DNA from: Verrucomicrobiales bacterium
Lineage (GTDB): Bacteria; Verrucomicrobiota; Verrucomicrobiia; Limisphaerales; F1-80-MAGS106
Assembly (NCBI GenBank): GCA_005805305.1
Contig: SYMW01000021.1
Coordinates: 1 to 42,765, forward strand
Length of the DNA stretch: 42,765 bases
Direction: 5' to 3'
In this document: positions 27,447-35,282 of the stretch, piece after piece
Numbering within the stretch: position 1 is the stretch's first letter
How the letters are laid out: each line of letters starts with the position of its first letter
Position numbers and translations under genes: made by a program
The notes under the pieces: model-generated
Told to the model about the DNA's origin: nothing
Database searches by the model: none
The model's input: only the letters and a program-made list of their open reading frames with translations

Positions 27447-27455
27447 AAAGGAGGT
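27447..27455 (+). promoter_or_regulatory. Strong Shine-Dalgarno (AAAGGAGGT)
   Basis: AAAGGAGGT lies 4 bp before the GTG at 27460 and decides that start. It is the best match to the anti-SD in the window. Confidence 0.75.
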
Positions 27456-27459
27456 TTCG

Positions 27460-28143
27460 GTGAAAATCAAAAAAAAGATGCCGCTTATTGTACTCGCGTC
27501 CTGGGTGGGTTTTTCCGCCAACGCGCAAGTTCTGCTCTACAACATGAACAACCTGTCTGGAGGCGTTACCACACAAAGTGAGAGCCTGCTCTCAAGCCCT
27601 TCGACGCTCACGCTCGGGGGCGCCGACGTAGTGGCGGCCGGGCAGGCTGGCGTATCGTTCACGGACGCGTCCGGAACATCACACTCGGCCGGTCTGGCCG
27701 CCGCTTGGAGCAGCGGGCTCGACGCACCGGGCGGCAATTCATTCCAACTCCACGTGGACACAACTGGCTACGAGAACTTCGTCGTCAGCTACGATTACCG
27801 CTCGACATCAAGTGGCGCTCCTTCAGCGCAAATGAGTTATCGGCTGGGCGATTCGGGCCCATACACTCCCTACAGCTCGCAGTCCTTCACCCGTGACGGG
27901 GTTTACCATTCCTCATCGATTGATTTGTCCCCTCTCAGTTCAATCGAAAACACGCCGAACGTTTATCTGTTGTGGGATCTCGCAGGCGGCTCTGGCAGCG
28001 GGACATTCCGGGTGGACAACCTCCAACTGACCGCGGCGGCCGTGCCTGAACCGCGCGAATACGCCTTGGTTTCAGGAGTCTTCCTGGTTTTGATGGCGGC
28101 ACGAAGGCGTCTCCGCTGTTGGTCTGGTGGCGGCGCGCGCTAG
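27460..28143 (+). CDS. PEP-CTERM-sorted exported protein
   Basis: This is a 227-aa protein starting at GTG. A signal peptide (MKIKKKMPLIVLASWVGFSANA) is followed by a Ser/Gly/Thr-rich beta-type body of about 165 residues with a concanavalin-like feel (SFQLHVDTTGYENFVVSYDYR, NVYLLWDLAGGSGSGTFRVDN). The C-terminus has a sorting signal: VPEPREYALVSGVFLVLMAARRR, that is, a Pro-Glu-Pro motif, one hydrophobic helix and a basic tail. Such proteins are processed by an exosortase and often end up in extracellular matrix; no exosortase gene is in the window. The body is not a recognised family. Confidence 0.88.
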   Translation: MKIKKKMPLIVLASWVGFSANAQVLLYNMNNLSGGVTTQSESLLSSPSTLTLGGADVVAAGQAGVSFTDASGTSHSAGLAAAWSSGLDAPGGNSFQLHVDTTGYENFVVSYDYRSTSSGAPSAQMSYRLGDSGPYTPYSSQSFTRDGVYHSSSIDLSPLSSIENTPNVYLLWDLAGGSGSGTFRVDNLQLTAAAVPEPREYALVSGVFLVLMAARRRLRCWSGGGAR

Positions 28144-28377
28144 AGGATTGAACGCGCCGGGTGGGGCGAGGAACGATGCGGCCCGCGAAGGATCGGCACG
28201 AAAGATCTTGCTGAGATTCTCTTGGCCGGATCCGTATCCAGCCCCACCAAACGCGGCATCGGCCGCCGGCCCCGGTTCAGCGGGGCATTTTCGCGAATTC
28301 AGACCCCTCGGCCCGCCGAGCGTCGTAGCCCGCACGGAAGGTTGCGCTGGCGTCCAGCTTTGATAGCATCCGGTTTC

Positions 28378-28674
28378 GTGACTCGACATTGCTTCAAGTG
28401 TGGCTGGGAATGGACTTTGGCGGGCTTGCCTGGCCGCGGAGACAGTTGCCATGGGTGCGGAACTGATCTCCGGGTGTGTTTGAACTGTGTGAGCTATGAC
28501 CCCAGGGTGGCGCAGCAATGCCGCGATCGCAGAGCGGAACCGGTGGCGGAAAAACACATGGCGAATTTCTGCGAATACTTTGATTACATTCGACGCAAAT
28601 TTGAAGGTTACAATCCCTCCAACTCGCGAGAAGGGGCCGCGCGAGAACAGCTGAAGAAGCTCCTGGGCGACTGA
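28378..28674 (+). CDS. Small Cys-rich zinc-ribbon protein
   Basis: The 98-aa protein contains three CxxC pairs (Cys5/8, 24/27, 34/37) and two more cysteines (48, 65), with the text HCFKCGWEWTLAG, CHGCGTDLRVCLNCVSYDP and NFCEYFDYIRRKF. It probably binds one or two zinc ions. No catalytic motif is seen. The chosen start is a GTG at 28378, because the longer frame upstream is Arg/Pro-rich and not protein-like. It precedes rpsA in convergent orientation. Confidence 0.7.
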   Translation: MTRHCFKCGWEWTLAGLPGRGDSCHGCGTDLRVCLNCVSYDPRVAQQCRDRRAEPVAEKHMANFCEYFDYIRRKFEGYNPSNSREGAAREQLKKLLGD

Positions 28675-28680
28675 TCCTTC

Positions 28681-28749
28681 AGTAGAGTAGGCGAAGCGGA
28701 CGGATTGAGAGGCATGGGCCAATGACCGTCTCGCTTCGCCTACTCTGCT
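28681..28749. repeat. Long inverted repeat between convergent genes
   Basis: AGTAGAGTAGGCGAAGCG (28681-28698) and CGCTTCGCCTACTCTGCT (28732-28749) are 18-bp arms with one mismatch and a 33-nt loop. It starts 7 bp after the zinc-ribbon stop and could end that transcript, although there is no T-tract; it could also be a dispersed palindrome. Confidence 0.6.
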
Positions 28750-28774
28750 CAACCGGGCGCTCCGCAGGCCAGGT

Positions 28775-28810
28775 AAAAAAAAGGAGGGTGGACCGCATGG
28801 CCCGCCCTCC
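28775..28810 (-). terminator. Intrinsic terminator of rpsA
   Basis: Read on the - strand, GGAGGGCGGG, a short loop and CCACCCTCC (28810-28783) form a strong stem followed by a run of eight T (28782-28775). It lies 50 bp after the rpsA stop. Confidence 0.85.
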
Positions 28811-28860
28811 AGAATCTTCTGATCCACCAATGGGGATCGATTAGAAGCGAGAATCGAGAA

Positions 28861-30531
28861 TCAATCCCGCTCGTCACGCCCCTCATCCGCGGCGTCGAAC
28901 GCATGTTGCAAAGCCACAAGATCCTCACCAGGCTTGAGGGAGTCCAGAATGGCTTGCTCGGCTTTCAATTGTTCCGTGCTGTAATTGGCGGCCTTGATGG
29001 ACAGACCGATGCGGCGGTCGCTCTTGTCGATCTTGATGACCCTAGCCGTCACATCTTGCCCGACCTTGAGCACGTTCTTAATCTTATCGACGCGATCCTC
29101 GCTGACTTGCGAGATATGCACGAGGCCGTCGATGTCGTGTTGGAGCCCTATGAAGGCGCCAAAACTCGCCAGCTTCGTGACTTTGCCGTTGACCAAGTCG
29201 CCGACTTTATAAAAGTGGTCGATGTTATCCCAGGGATCCTGGCTGAGCTGTTTGACGCCCACGGAGATCCGCTGGTTGAGTTTGTCGATCTCAAGAACGA
29301 CGGCCTCCACCTCGTCGCCCTTCTTGAGGACTTCCGAAGGATGATTGATCTTGCGAGTCCATGAGATGTCGGAGACGTGAATCATGCCGTCAAGACCCTC
29401 CTCCAGTTCAATGAATGCCCCGTAGCTGGTGAGGTTCCGGATTTTGCCCTTGACCTTGGCGCCTGGGGGATACTTCTCGAGTGCCAAATCCCACGGGTTG
29501 GCTTCCAGTTGCCGAATGCCGAGGGAGATTTTTTGTTCCTCACGATTGATGCCTAGCACGACCGCTTCGATCTCCTGGTCGGGCTTCAACACATCGGAGG
29601 GCTTCGCGATACGCTTCGTCCAGGACAACTCAGTGACATGAACCAAACCCTCGACGCCGGGCTCAAGCTCGACGAACGCCCCGTAAGGCACGAGGTTGAC
29701 GACCCGGCCTTTGACCCGGGTGCCGACAGGGAATTTGGATTCGATTTGTTCCCACGGGTTGGTGAGCTTTTGCTTCAGGCCGAGGCTGACTCGTTCTTTC
29801 TCCCGGTTGATGTCCAAAACCACCACATCGATGTCTTGCCCTACTTTGAGGATCTCGGAGGGATGCCCGATGCGGCCCCAGCTCATATCCGTGATATGCA
29901 GCAATCCATCCAAACCGTTGAGGTCGATGAAGGCCCCGAAATCGGTGATGTTCTTGACCGTTCCTTTTCGGATATCCCCAGGCATCATCTCGGAAAGGAG
30001 CTTGGACCGTTTCTCGCTTCGCTCCTGTTCGATCAGTTCGCGGCGAGAGAGGACAACATTTTGTCGTTCCTGATTGATTTTGACTACTTTGAATTCGTAA
30101 GCGTTGCCGACGTAGACCGTGAGATTCTTAGGGGGAATAATATCGATTTGAGAGGCGGGAAGAAACGCCTCGACGCCGATGTTGACGAGCAACCCGCCCT
30201 TAACAACCGCCTTCACCTTGCCAACCACCGTTGAGCCTTCTTTGGCAATGTTCAGGATCTTTTCCCAGTTTTGTTTGAACTCGGCCTTTTCTTTGGAAAG
30301 GACGACCATGCCTTCCTTATCCTCAAGTCTTTCAATGAGAACGTCGATGATATCACCTAGCTTGACGGTCTTGATATCGAAGAATTCCGCGGCGGGGATG
30401 ACCCCCTCGCTTTTATAGCCGATATCGACGAGAACTTCCTTGGGCCGGAGTTCGATGATGGTGCCTTTGACAATTTCGCCCGCTGCAAAGCGCATATGGC
30501 TTTGCAGCATGGCTTCTTCCATGGTGAGCAT
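28861..30531 (-). CDS. rpsA: 30S ribosomal protein S1
   Basis: The 556-aa protein has six S1 RNA-binding repeats of about 70-75 residues. The first two are divergent (IVKGTIIELRPKEVLVDIGYKSEG; VVGKVKAVVKGGLLVNIGVEAFLP), as in true S1, where they bind the ribosome. The last four are regular (KGTVKNITDFGAFIDLNGLDGLLHI, KGRVVNLVPYGAFVELEPGVEGLVHV, KGKIRNLTSYGAFIELEEGLDGMIHV, NGKVTKLASFGAFIGLQHDIDGLVHI) and bind mRNA. Length and layout are normal for S1. The first ATG (30531) is used; an ATG three codons in is also possible. The intrinsic terminator sits just downstream. Confidence 0.96.
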   Translation of the reverse strand: MLTMEEAMLQSHMRFAAGEIVKGTIIELRPKEVLVDIGYKSEGVIPAAEFFDIKTVKLGDIIDVLIERLEDKEGMVVLSKEKAEFKQNWEKILNIAKEGSTVVGKVKAVVKGGLLVNIGVEAFLPASQIDIIPPKNLTVYVGNAYEFKVVKINQERQNVVLSRRELIEQERSEKRSKLLSEMMPGDIRKGTVKNITDFGAFIDLNGLDGLLHITDMSWGRIGHPSEILKVGQDIDVVVLDINREKERVSLGLKQKLTNPWEQIESKFPVGTRVKGRVVNLVPYGAFVELEPGVEGLVHVTELSWTKRIAKPSDVLKPDQEIEAVVLGINREEQKISLGIRQLEANPWDLALEKYPPGAKVKGKIRNLTSYGAFIELEEGLDGMIHVSDISWTRKINHPSEVLKKGDEVEAVVLEIDKLNQRISVGVKQLSQDPWDNIDHFYKVGDLVNGKVTKLASFGAFIGLQHDIDGLVHISQVSEDRVDKIKNVLKVGQDVTARVIKIDKSDRRIGLSIKAANYSTEQLKAEQAILDSLKPGEDLVALQHAFDAADEGRDERD

Positions 30532-30906
30532 AGGAATTGGAACTAAGGGACTACGATTCTACGAGTCTTTATTCGTTGAATGCGGTAAAACCTCCTTGGA
30601 GCTTGGATGGGCTCCAAGAATGATTCCGTTGCCCTGGGGCAGAACATTTCGCGGCAACGGAGGTTCGAGGTTAGGTTACGCGTTAACGTTTGTTTCTCAG
30701 CCTCAACGGGTCACCGCACACACGGCACCCAGGCAGTGGAGGACTTTGGGGAAGCAACTAGAGATTGCAAGCGGTAAAAACAGGCCGTTTCATAGAGGCC
30801 AACCATGGTGGATCGAAGTTTGCCTTCAAAAAAGGCGAGTCCCGCGACTGGATTGGCGGCGGCGGAGTCCGGAAGGTCGTAATTCGCCCGCTTATTAAAA
30901 CGACGA
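30532..30906. other. Divergent intergenic region between rpsA and the desulfurase-like gene
   Basis: This 375-bp region must hold the promoters of both flanking genes. CTTGGAGC (30595-30602) and GCTCCAAG (30611-30618) form an 8-bp inverted repeat about 65 bp before rpsA and could be a leader hairpin or operator. No clear -35/-10 pair, RNA gene or ORF is supported. Confidence 0.4.
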
Positions 30907-32115
30907 ATGTCTCGCATTTATCTCGATTCCGTGTCCGCGACGCCAGTCTTGCCGGAGGTCGTGGAATTGATGCGCGGTTTCTTGACCGAATCCTTCGGAA
31001 ATCCCGCGTCTCTGCACAGCGATGGGGTCCGTGCTCGCGCCGCCCTGGACCGGGCAAGAGAACAGACAGCGAAATTTCTTGGAGTCTCGGATCCCTGTCA
31101 GATTCTGTTTACGTCAGACGCGGCTGAGTCTGCGAACTTGGCCATGAAAGGACTTGCCTTGAGTCCTCGCCGACGTGGCAATCACATGGTTACAACCTCG
31201 CTCGAGCATCCATCGATTCGCCGATGCGCGGCATCGCTGCGCAAGCTGGGCATTACAGTCACGGAAATCGGCTGCGACCATCAGGGACGCGTGAGTCACG
31301 AGGCGATTGCAGGAGCGTTGACATCCGAAACATTTCTCATCGCGTTGCATCTCGTCAACCATGACTTGGGAGTGATTCAGTCCATCGAACACACAGGGGC
31401 GATTGCCCAGGAACGCGGGATACCGCTGTTTGTTGACGCGGAGTCGGCGGCTGGTTGGATCCCGGTCGATGCGGGCCGTCTTGGAGCGTCTCTCCTATCA
31501 TGCTCCCCCCATCGTTATTATGGCCCAAAAGGAGTCGGAGTGCTGTTCAAGGATCGCCGCGTGCGCTTGGAGCCACAGATCGAGGGAGGAGATCAGGAAT
31601 ATGGGCTTCGAGCAGGAATCGAGAACGTGGCCGGCATCGCAGGGGCCGGCCTGGCGGCTGAACTCGCACAGAGAGATTTGCCGCAGCGTTCATTGGCTGC
31701 TTCGCGGGTTCAAACCTTGTTTCTTCATGCCCTTCGCCAGGAAATTCAGGGTGTTCACTTGCACGGGCCGGAGCCGGGACCATGGAGATCTCCTCAATCG
31801 CTGTTTTTTAGCATCGACGGAGTCGAAGGCGAGGCCCTCGTTCTTCACTGCGACCTTCAGGGAGTCGCACTCCACGCAGGATCCGCCTGCACCACCCGTT
31901 TGGCAAAAGCACCTCCGACTCTCGAAGCGATAGGGGTGCCGGCCATCCTTTCCCGGGGCGCGGTGTTATGCTCGTTTGGAATTGGGACACGAGACGATGA
32001 AGTGGAAAAGGCGATCCGTGTTCTGAAGTACGGCGTCGCTCGATTAAGGGAATTGGCGCCGTCATCCCTGGCTTGCGAACCGGCGATTCCAACAGGAGGC
32101 AGAGTTGAGGATTGA
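30907..32115 (+). CDS. Cysteine-desulfurase-like protein (NifS/IscS family) with degenerate PLP site
   Basis: The 402-aa protein has the whole IscS/NifS layout: IYLDSVSATP, FGNPASLHSDGVRA, the PLP-stacking His101 in SLEHPS, the PLP Asp177 in FVDA, GGDQEYGLRAGIENVAGIAG and the sulfur-carrying Cys328 in GSACTT. Key PLP contacts are changed. The Schiff-base lysine of SxHK is Arg203 (SPHRYYGPKG), the Thr of SGATE is Ala (SDAAES), the Gln of VDATQ is lost (VDAES), and the substrate-binding Arg of RFSLG is absent (VLCSFG). The codon at the lysine site is CGT. A normal desulfurase reaction is unlikely, yet the frame is open over its full length. The Mrp gene follows 51 bp downstream, so an Fe-S role in one transcript is likely. 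Confidence 0.85.
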   Translation: MSRIYLDSVSATPVLPEVVELMRGFLTESFGNPASLHSDGVRARAALDRAREQTAKFLGVSDPCQILFTSDAAESANLAMKGLALSPRRRGNHMVTTSLEHPSIRRCAASLRKLGITVTEIGCDHQGRVSHEAIAGALTSETFLIALHLVNHDLGVIQSIEHTGAIAQERGIPLFVDAESAAGWIPVDAGRLGASLLSCSPHRYYGPKGVGVLFKDRRVRLEPQIEGGDQEYGLRAGIENVAGIAGAGLAAELAQRDLPQRSLAASRVQTLFLHALRQEIQGVHLHGPEPGPWRSPQSLFFSIDGVEGEALVLHCDLQGVALHAGSACTTRLAKAPPTLEAIGVPAILSRGAVLCSFGIGTRDDEVEKAIRVLKYGVARLRELAPSSLACEPAIPTGGRVED

Positions 32116-32166
32116 TTGTAAGCCAGTCGAGAGTAAGTTGTTCCCAACGTATTCTGCAACTCATCC

Positions 32167-33225
32167 ATGAACGACCTCATTTTGGGCGCGCTCAAGTCTA
32201 TCAAGTATCCTGGCTATTCCAGGGATATTGTGTCGTTTGGGCTGGTCAAAGGAGTTGCATCCAATGCTGGGGCGGTGAGCGTGAATCTGGAACTTACGTC
32301 TCACAATTCCGACGTGGCGCGGCAGTTAAAAGAAGCCTGCGAGCAAACTTTGAGGACAATTCCGGGGGTCAGCCACGTGATTGTGCAAATCAAACAACCT
32401 CCGGCGCCGGAAGGCGCGGCCGCCGCGAAATCGGGGCAAGCTGGTTGGTCTAACCAAACGCCGCTGCCCGGGATCCAACGGCTTATCGCCATCGCAAGCG
32501 GAAAAGGCGGCGTCGGCAAATCCACTTGCTCCGTGAACCTCGCCTGAGGTCTCAGCCATTTGGGCGCTCGAGTGGGCCTTTTGGATTGCGACATCTATGG
32601 CCCCAGCATCCCGTTGATGATGGGCATCAGGCAACGTCCAACGGTCAGCCCGGACGAGAAACTGATTCCTCCCAGCAATCACGGCGTCAAACTCATGAGC
32701 ATGGGGTTCTTGTTGGACGGAGATTCTCCGGTCATTTGGCGGGGGCCGATGATCATGAAAACCATTCAACAATTCTTGCTCCAAGTGGAGTGGGGCGAGC
32801 TCGATTTTCTTCTGATCGACCTTCCGCCGGGAACGGGAGATGCCCAGCTTTCACTGTGTCAAACAGCGCCTTTGGATGGAGGAGTCATCGTCACAACACC
32901 CCAAGAGGCTTCCTTGGGGGTTGTCCGAAAAGGGATTGGCATGTTTGAAAAAGTGCAGGTGCCGATCTTGGGCATCATTGAGAACATGAGTTATTTCGTC
33001 ACGCCATCCGGCGAAAGGCATGAGATTTTTGGCCACGGCGGCGGCCGCCAAGAAGCCGCACGCCAAGGCATCCCATTTCTCGGCGAAGTGCCGCTCTACA
33101 CGGCGATTCGCGAAGGGGGCGATTCCGGCGTCCCGGTGGTTGTGAGCGCCCCTCAAGAACCTCCGGGGCAAGCATTTGTGCTGATAAGCAAGGCGCTCTT
33201 GGCCATTGAATCTCGAGCTGGCTGA
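32167..33225 (+). pseudogene. mrp: Mrp/ApbC Fe-S carrier ATPase interrupted by in-frame TGA
   Basis: The two halves share one frame. Codons 1-126 encode a DUF59 (MIP18-like) domain and the deviant Walker A, ASGKGGVGKSTCSVNLA. A TGA at 32545-32547 stops translation there. The remaining codons to 33225 encode the rest of the P-loop ATPase (GARVGLLDCDIYGPSIPLMMG, FLLIDLPPGTGD, VTTPQEASL, IENMSYF). Mrp homologues continue through this point with an ordinary residue, so one base change is enough to explain the break. The cluster-binding CxxC found after MSYFV in many ApbC proteins reads TPSG here. Genuine stop, sequencing error or recoding cannot be told apart from one sequence; standard stop use of TGA elsewhere (for example the DUF1080 gene) argues against general recoding. 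Confidence 0.8.
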
Positions 33226-33274
33226 ACGACGGCTCGAGAATTGCCGAGGACGCAGTTGGCACAGCCAGCGCCTG

Positions 33275-35230
33275 ATGGATAGCACGGGAATGAAAACACT
33301 AATTATCGAAGACGACCCGATCACTTGTGAACGGTTCGCCACCCTTGCCGCAAAGCGCGGCCACGAAGTGACAACGGTCGCGGACTCGGAAACCGCAATG
33401 CCTTTGTGCCAGTCGAACCAGTTTGACTTGATCATTCTGGATGTGGTGCTGCCGGGAGTGGACGGTCTCGAGTTTTGCAGACGCCTGCGCGCGCAGCCGG
33501 GAGGTGAACGCCCCTTCGTCATGGTCATCACCGCTTATGTGTTTCCAGAAGATTTAGGCCGGGTGCTCAAGGCGGGCGCCGACGACTACCTTCAAAAACC
33601 CGAGGATAGCGGGGTCCTTCAAGTGCGCCTCTCCATCGCTGAAAACTTGGCCTACGACCGCATCAAACGCTACCGGGCGGAAGCCTTCGGGCGCACGATT
33701 CTGGAAAATGCGCTCGACGGGTTTTGGATTTTGAATCTCAAAGGAGATTTCACTGAAGTCAACAAAGCCTTTTGCCAGATCACGGGATATTCCCGGGAAG
33801 AAGTCTTGAAGATGAACATCCGAGATTTGGATCTCAGGGATTCTGAAGATTCCTTCTCGGCTCGCATTGATCAGCTCGTCAAACTGGGCTCCGGCTCTTT
33901 CGAGATCAAGCAACGGCGGAAGGACGGACGAATCCTCGATTTGGAGCTTGCCGCTCGCTTCTTGCCTGTGGATGGAGGAATCTTGTGCGGGTTTACGAGG
34001 GACGTCACTCGACGCAAAGAGGTCGAGCGCGAGCGTGAGATTTTCGGCCGGAAGATCGAGCAAGCGCAGCGGTTCGAAAGCCTGGGTGTCATGAGCTCGG
34101 GCATCGCCCACGATTTCAACAACATCCTCGCGGGCATCCTTGGATGCGCTTCCCTGGCCCGCCTCAGCGCCTCAGGCAATAACCAGCTCGCCGACACGCT
34201 GGCGAAGATCGAGTCCCTTTCCTTGCGCGCGGCTGATCTCTGCAAACAAATGATGGCTTACGCTGGGAAGATCCGTCCCACCTTGCGCCCGATCCCCGTG
34301 AATCAGTTTGTGGAGGAGACGATTTTGAATTGGCGCAAGACCTTGGATAAGAAATGCGGCGTAGAGCTCCAGCTAGCTCCGAACGTGACCGAAATCATGG
34401 GGGATTCAGATCATTTGGGACAGGCTCTCCACGCGTTGATGCTCAACGCCACGGAGGCCTCCGAGCCGATGGACGGCATCATTGGCATCTCAACTTCGCT
34501 GAGGCACGCGGTTCCTGCGGATTTCGCGGCCGCCCACATGTCGCCGGACTTGCCCGAGGGCCAGTACGTGGTCATCGAGATTTCGGACAATGGATGCGGC
34601 ATCGATCCCTCCCTGAAGGAGAAAATCTTCGATCCATTCTTTAGCACAAAATTCGCGGGGCGGGGTTTGGGGCTAGCCGCCCTGGCTGGCATTGTCCGCG
34701 CCCACGAAGGGGCCGTAAGCGTCGAAAGCAAGCCCGGGCGAGGGGCGAACTTTCGAATCTGGCTCCCCGCTTCCAAACGCGGTGAACCGATTGGCAAAAA
34801 CGAATCGGCGGGCGGTTCCTCCGATAGCATCGGATCCCTCCAGTCCACGGAACCGAAACGCGCTCTCGTGGCGGATGACGAAGAAGCCCTGCTCTCCGTC
34901 GTCTCGAGAATCCTGCAGTCGATGGGCTACAAAGTGGAAACTGCCAAGGACGGTCTCGCCGCGGTGGAAACATTCTGCGCTTCCAAAACACCCTTTGATT
35001 TGGTGATCCTGGATTTGACAATGCCACGCTTGGATGGATCGAGAGCTTGCGAACAGATTCGAGCCATTGACAAGCAGGTCCGGATTGTTCTGATGAGTGG
35101 TTACGCCGAGGACATGGCGCAACTAAAATCGGCCGGCGGAGGCTTTGACGCCTTCCTCGCCAAGCCTTTCACCCTTGCCACTTTCCGCGAAGTGGTCGAA
35201 CGCCAGCGAACCCGCACGGCGAACCGCTGA
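33275..35230 (+). CDS. Hybrid sensor histidine kinase (REC-PAS-HisKA-HATPase-REC)
   Basis: The roughly 651-aa cytoplasmic protein begins with a receiver domain (LIIEDDP, phosphoacceptor Asp56 in LIILDVVLPGVDG, Lys in QKPED). A PAS domain follows (TILENALDGFWILNLKGDFTEVNKAF, GYSREEVL), then a dimerisation/phosphoacceptor region with GIAHDFNNILAGILG, the ATPase domain (LNATEAS N-box, DNGCGID, GRGLGLAA) and a second receiver with Asp in LVILDLTMPRLDG and Lys in AKPF. No transmembrane segment is present, so it senses an internal signal or another kinase through its own N-terminal receiver. The start at 33275 is used; the ATG at 33290, giving MKTLIIEDD, is about equally good. The stop is 52 bp from the convergent hrpB. 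Confidence 0.92.
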   Translation: MDSTGMKTLIIEDDPITCERFATLAAKRGHEVTTVADSETAMPLCQSNQFDLIILDVVLPGVDGLEFCRRLRAQPGGERPFVMVITAYVFPEDLGRVLKAGADDYLQKPEDSGVLQVRLSIAENLAYDRIKRYRAEAFGRTILENALDGFWILNLKGDFTEVNKAFCQITGYSREEVLKMNIRDLDLRDSEDSFSARIDQLVKLGSGSFEIKQRRKDGRILDLELAARFLPVDGGILCGFTRDVTRRKEVEREREIFGRKIEQAQRFESLGVMSSGIAHDFNNILAGILGCASLARLSASGNNQLADTLAKIESLSLRAADLCKQMMAYAGKIRPTLRPIPVNQFVEETILNWRKTLDKKCGVELQLAPNVTEIMGDSDHLGQALHALMLNATEASEPMDGIIGISTSLRHAVPADFAAAHMSPDLPEGQYVVIEISDNGCGIDPSLKEKIFDPFFSTKFAGRGLGLAALAGIVRAHEGAVSVESKPGRGANFRIWLPASKRGEPIGKNESAGGSSDSIGSLQSTEPKRALVADDEEALLSVVSRILQSMGYKVETAKDGLAAVETFCASKTPFDLVILDLTMPRLDGSRACEQIRAIDKQVRIVLMSGYAEDMAQLKSAGGGFDAFLAKPFTLATFREVVERQRTRTANR

Positions 35231-35282
35231 GCAGGCACGCTCGCACCGCACCGTGTGGGAATTCCACGCCCCACGGCTACGG

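Noticed and set aside
32545-32590. Selenocysteine at the Mrp TGA
   Set aside because: No convincing bacterial SECIS-like stem-loop follows, and Mrp is not a known selenoprotein.
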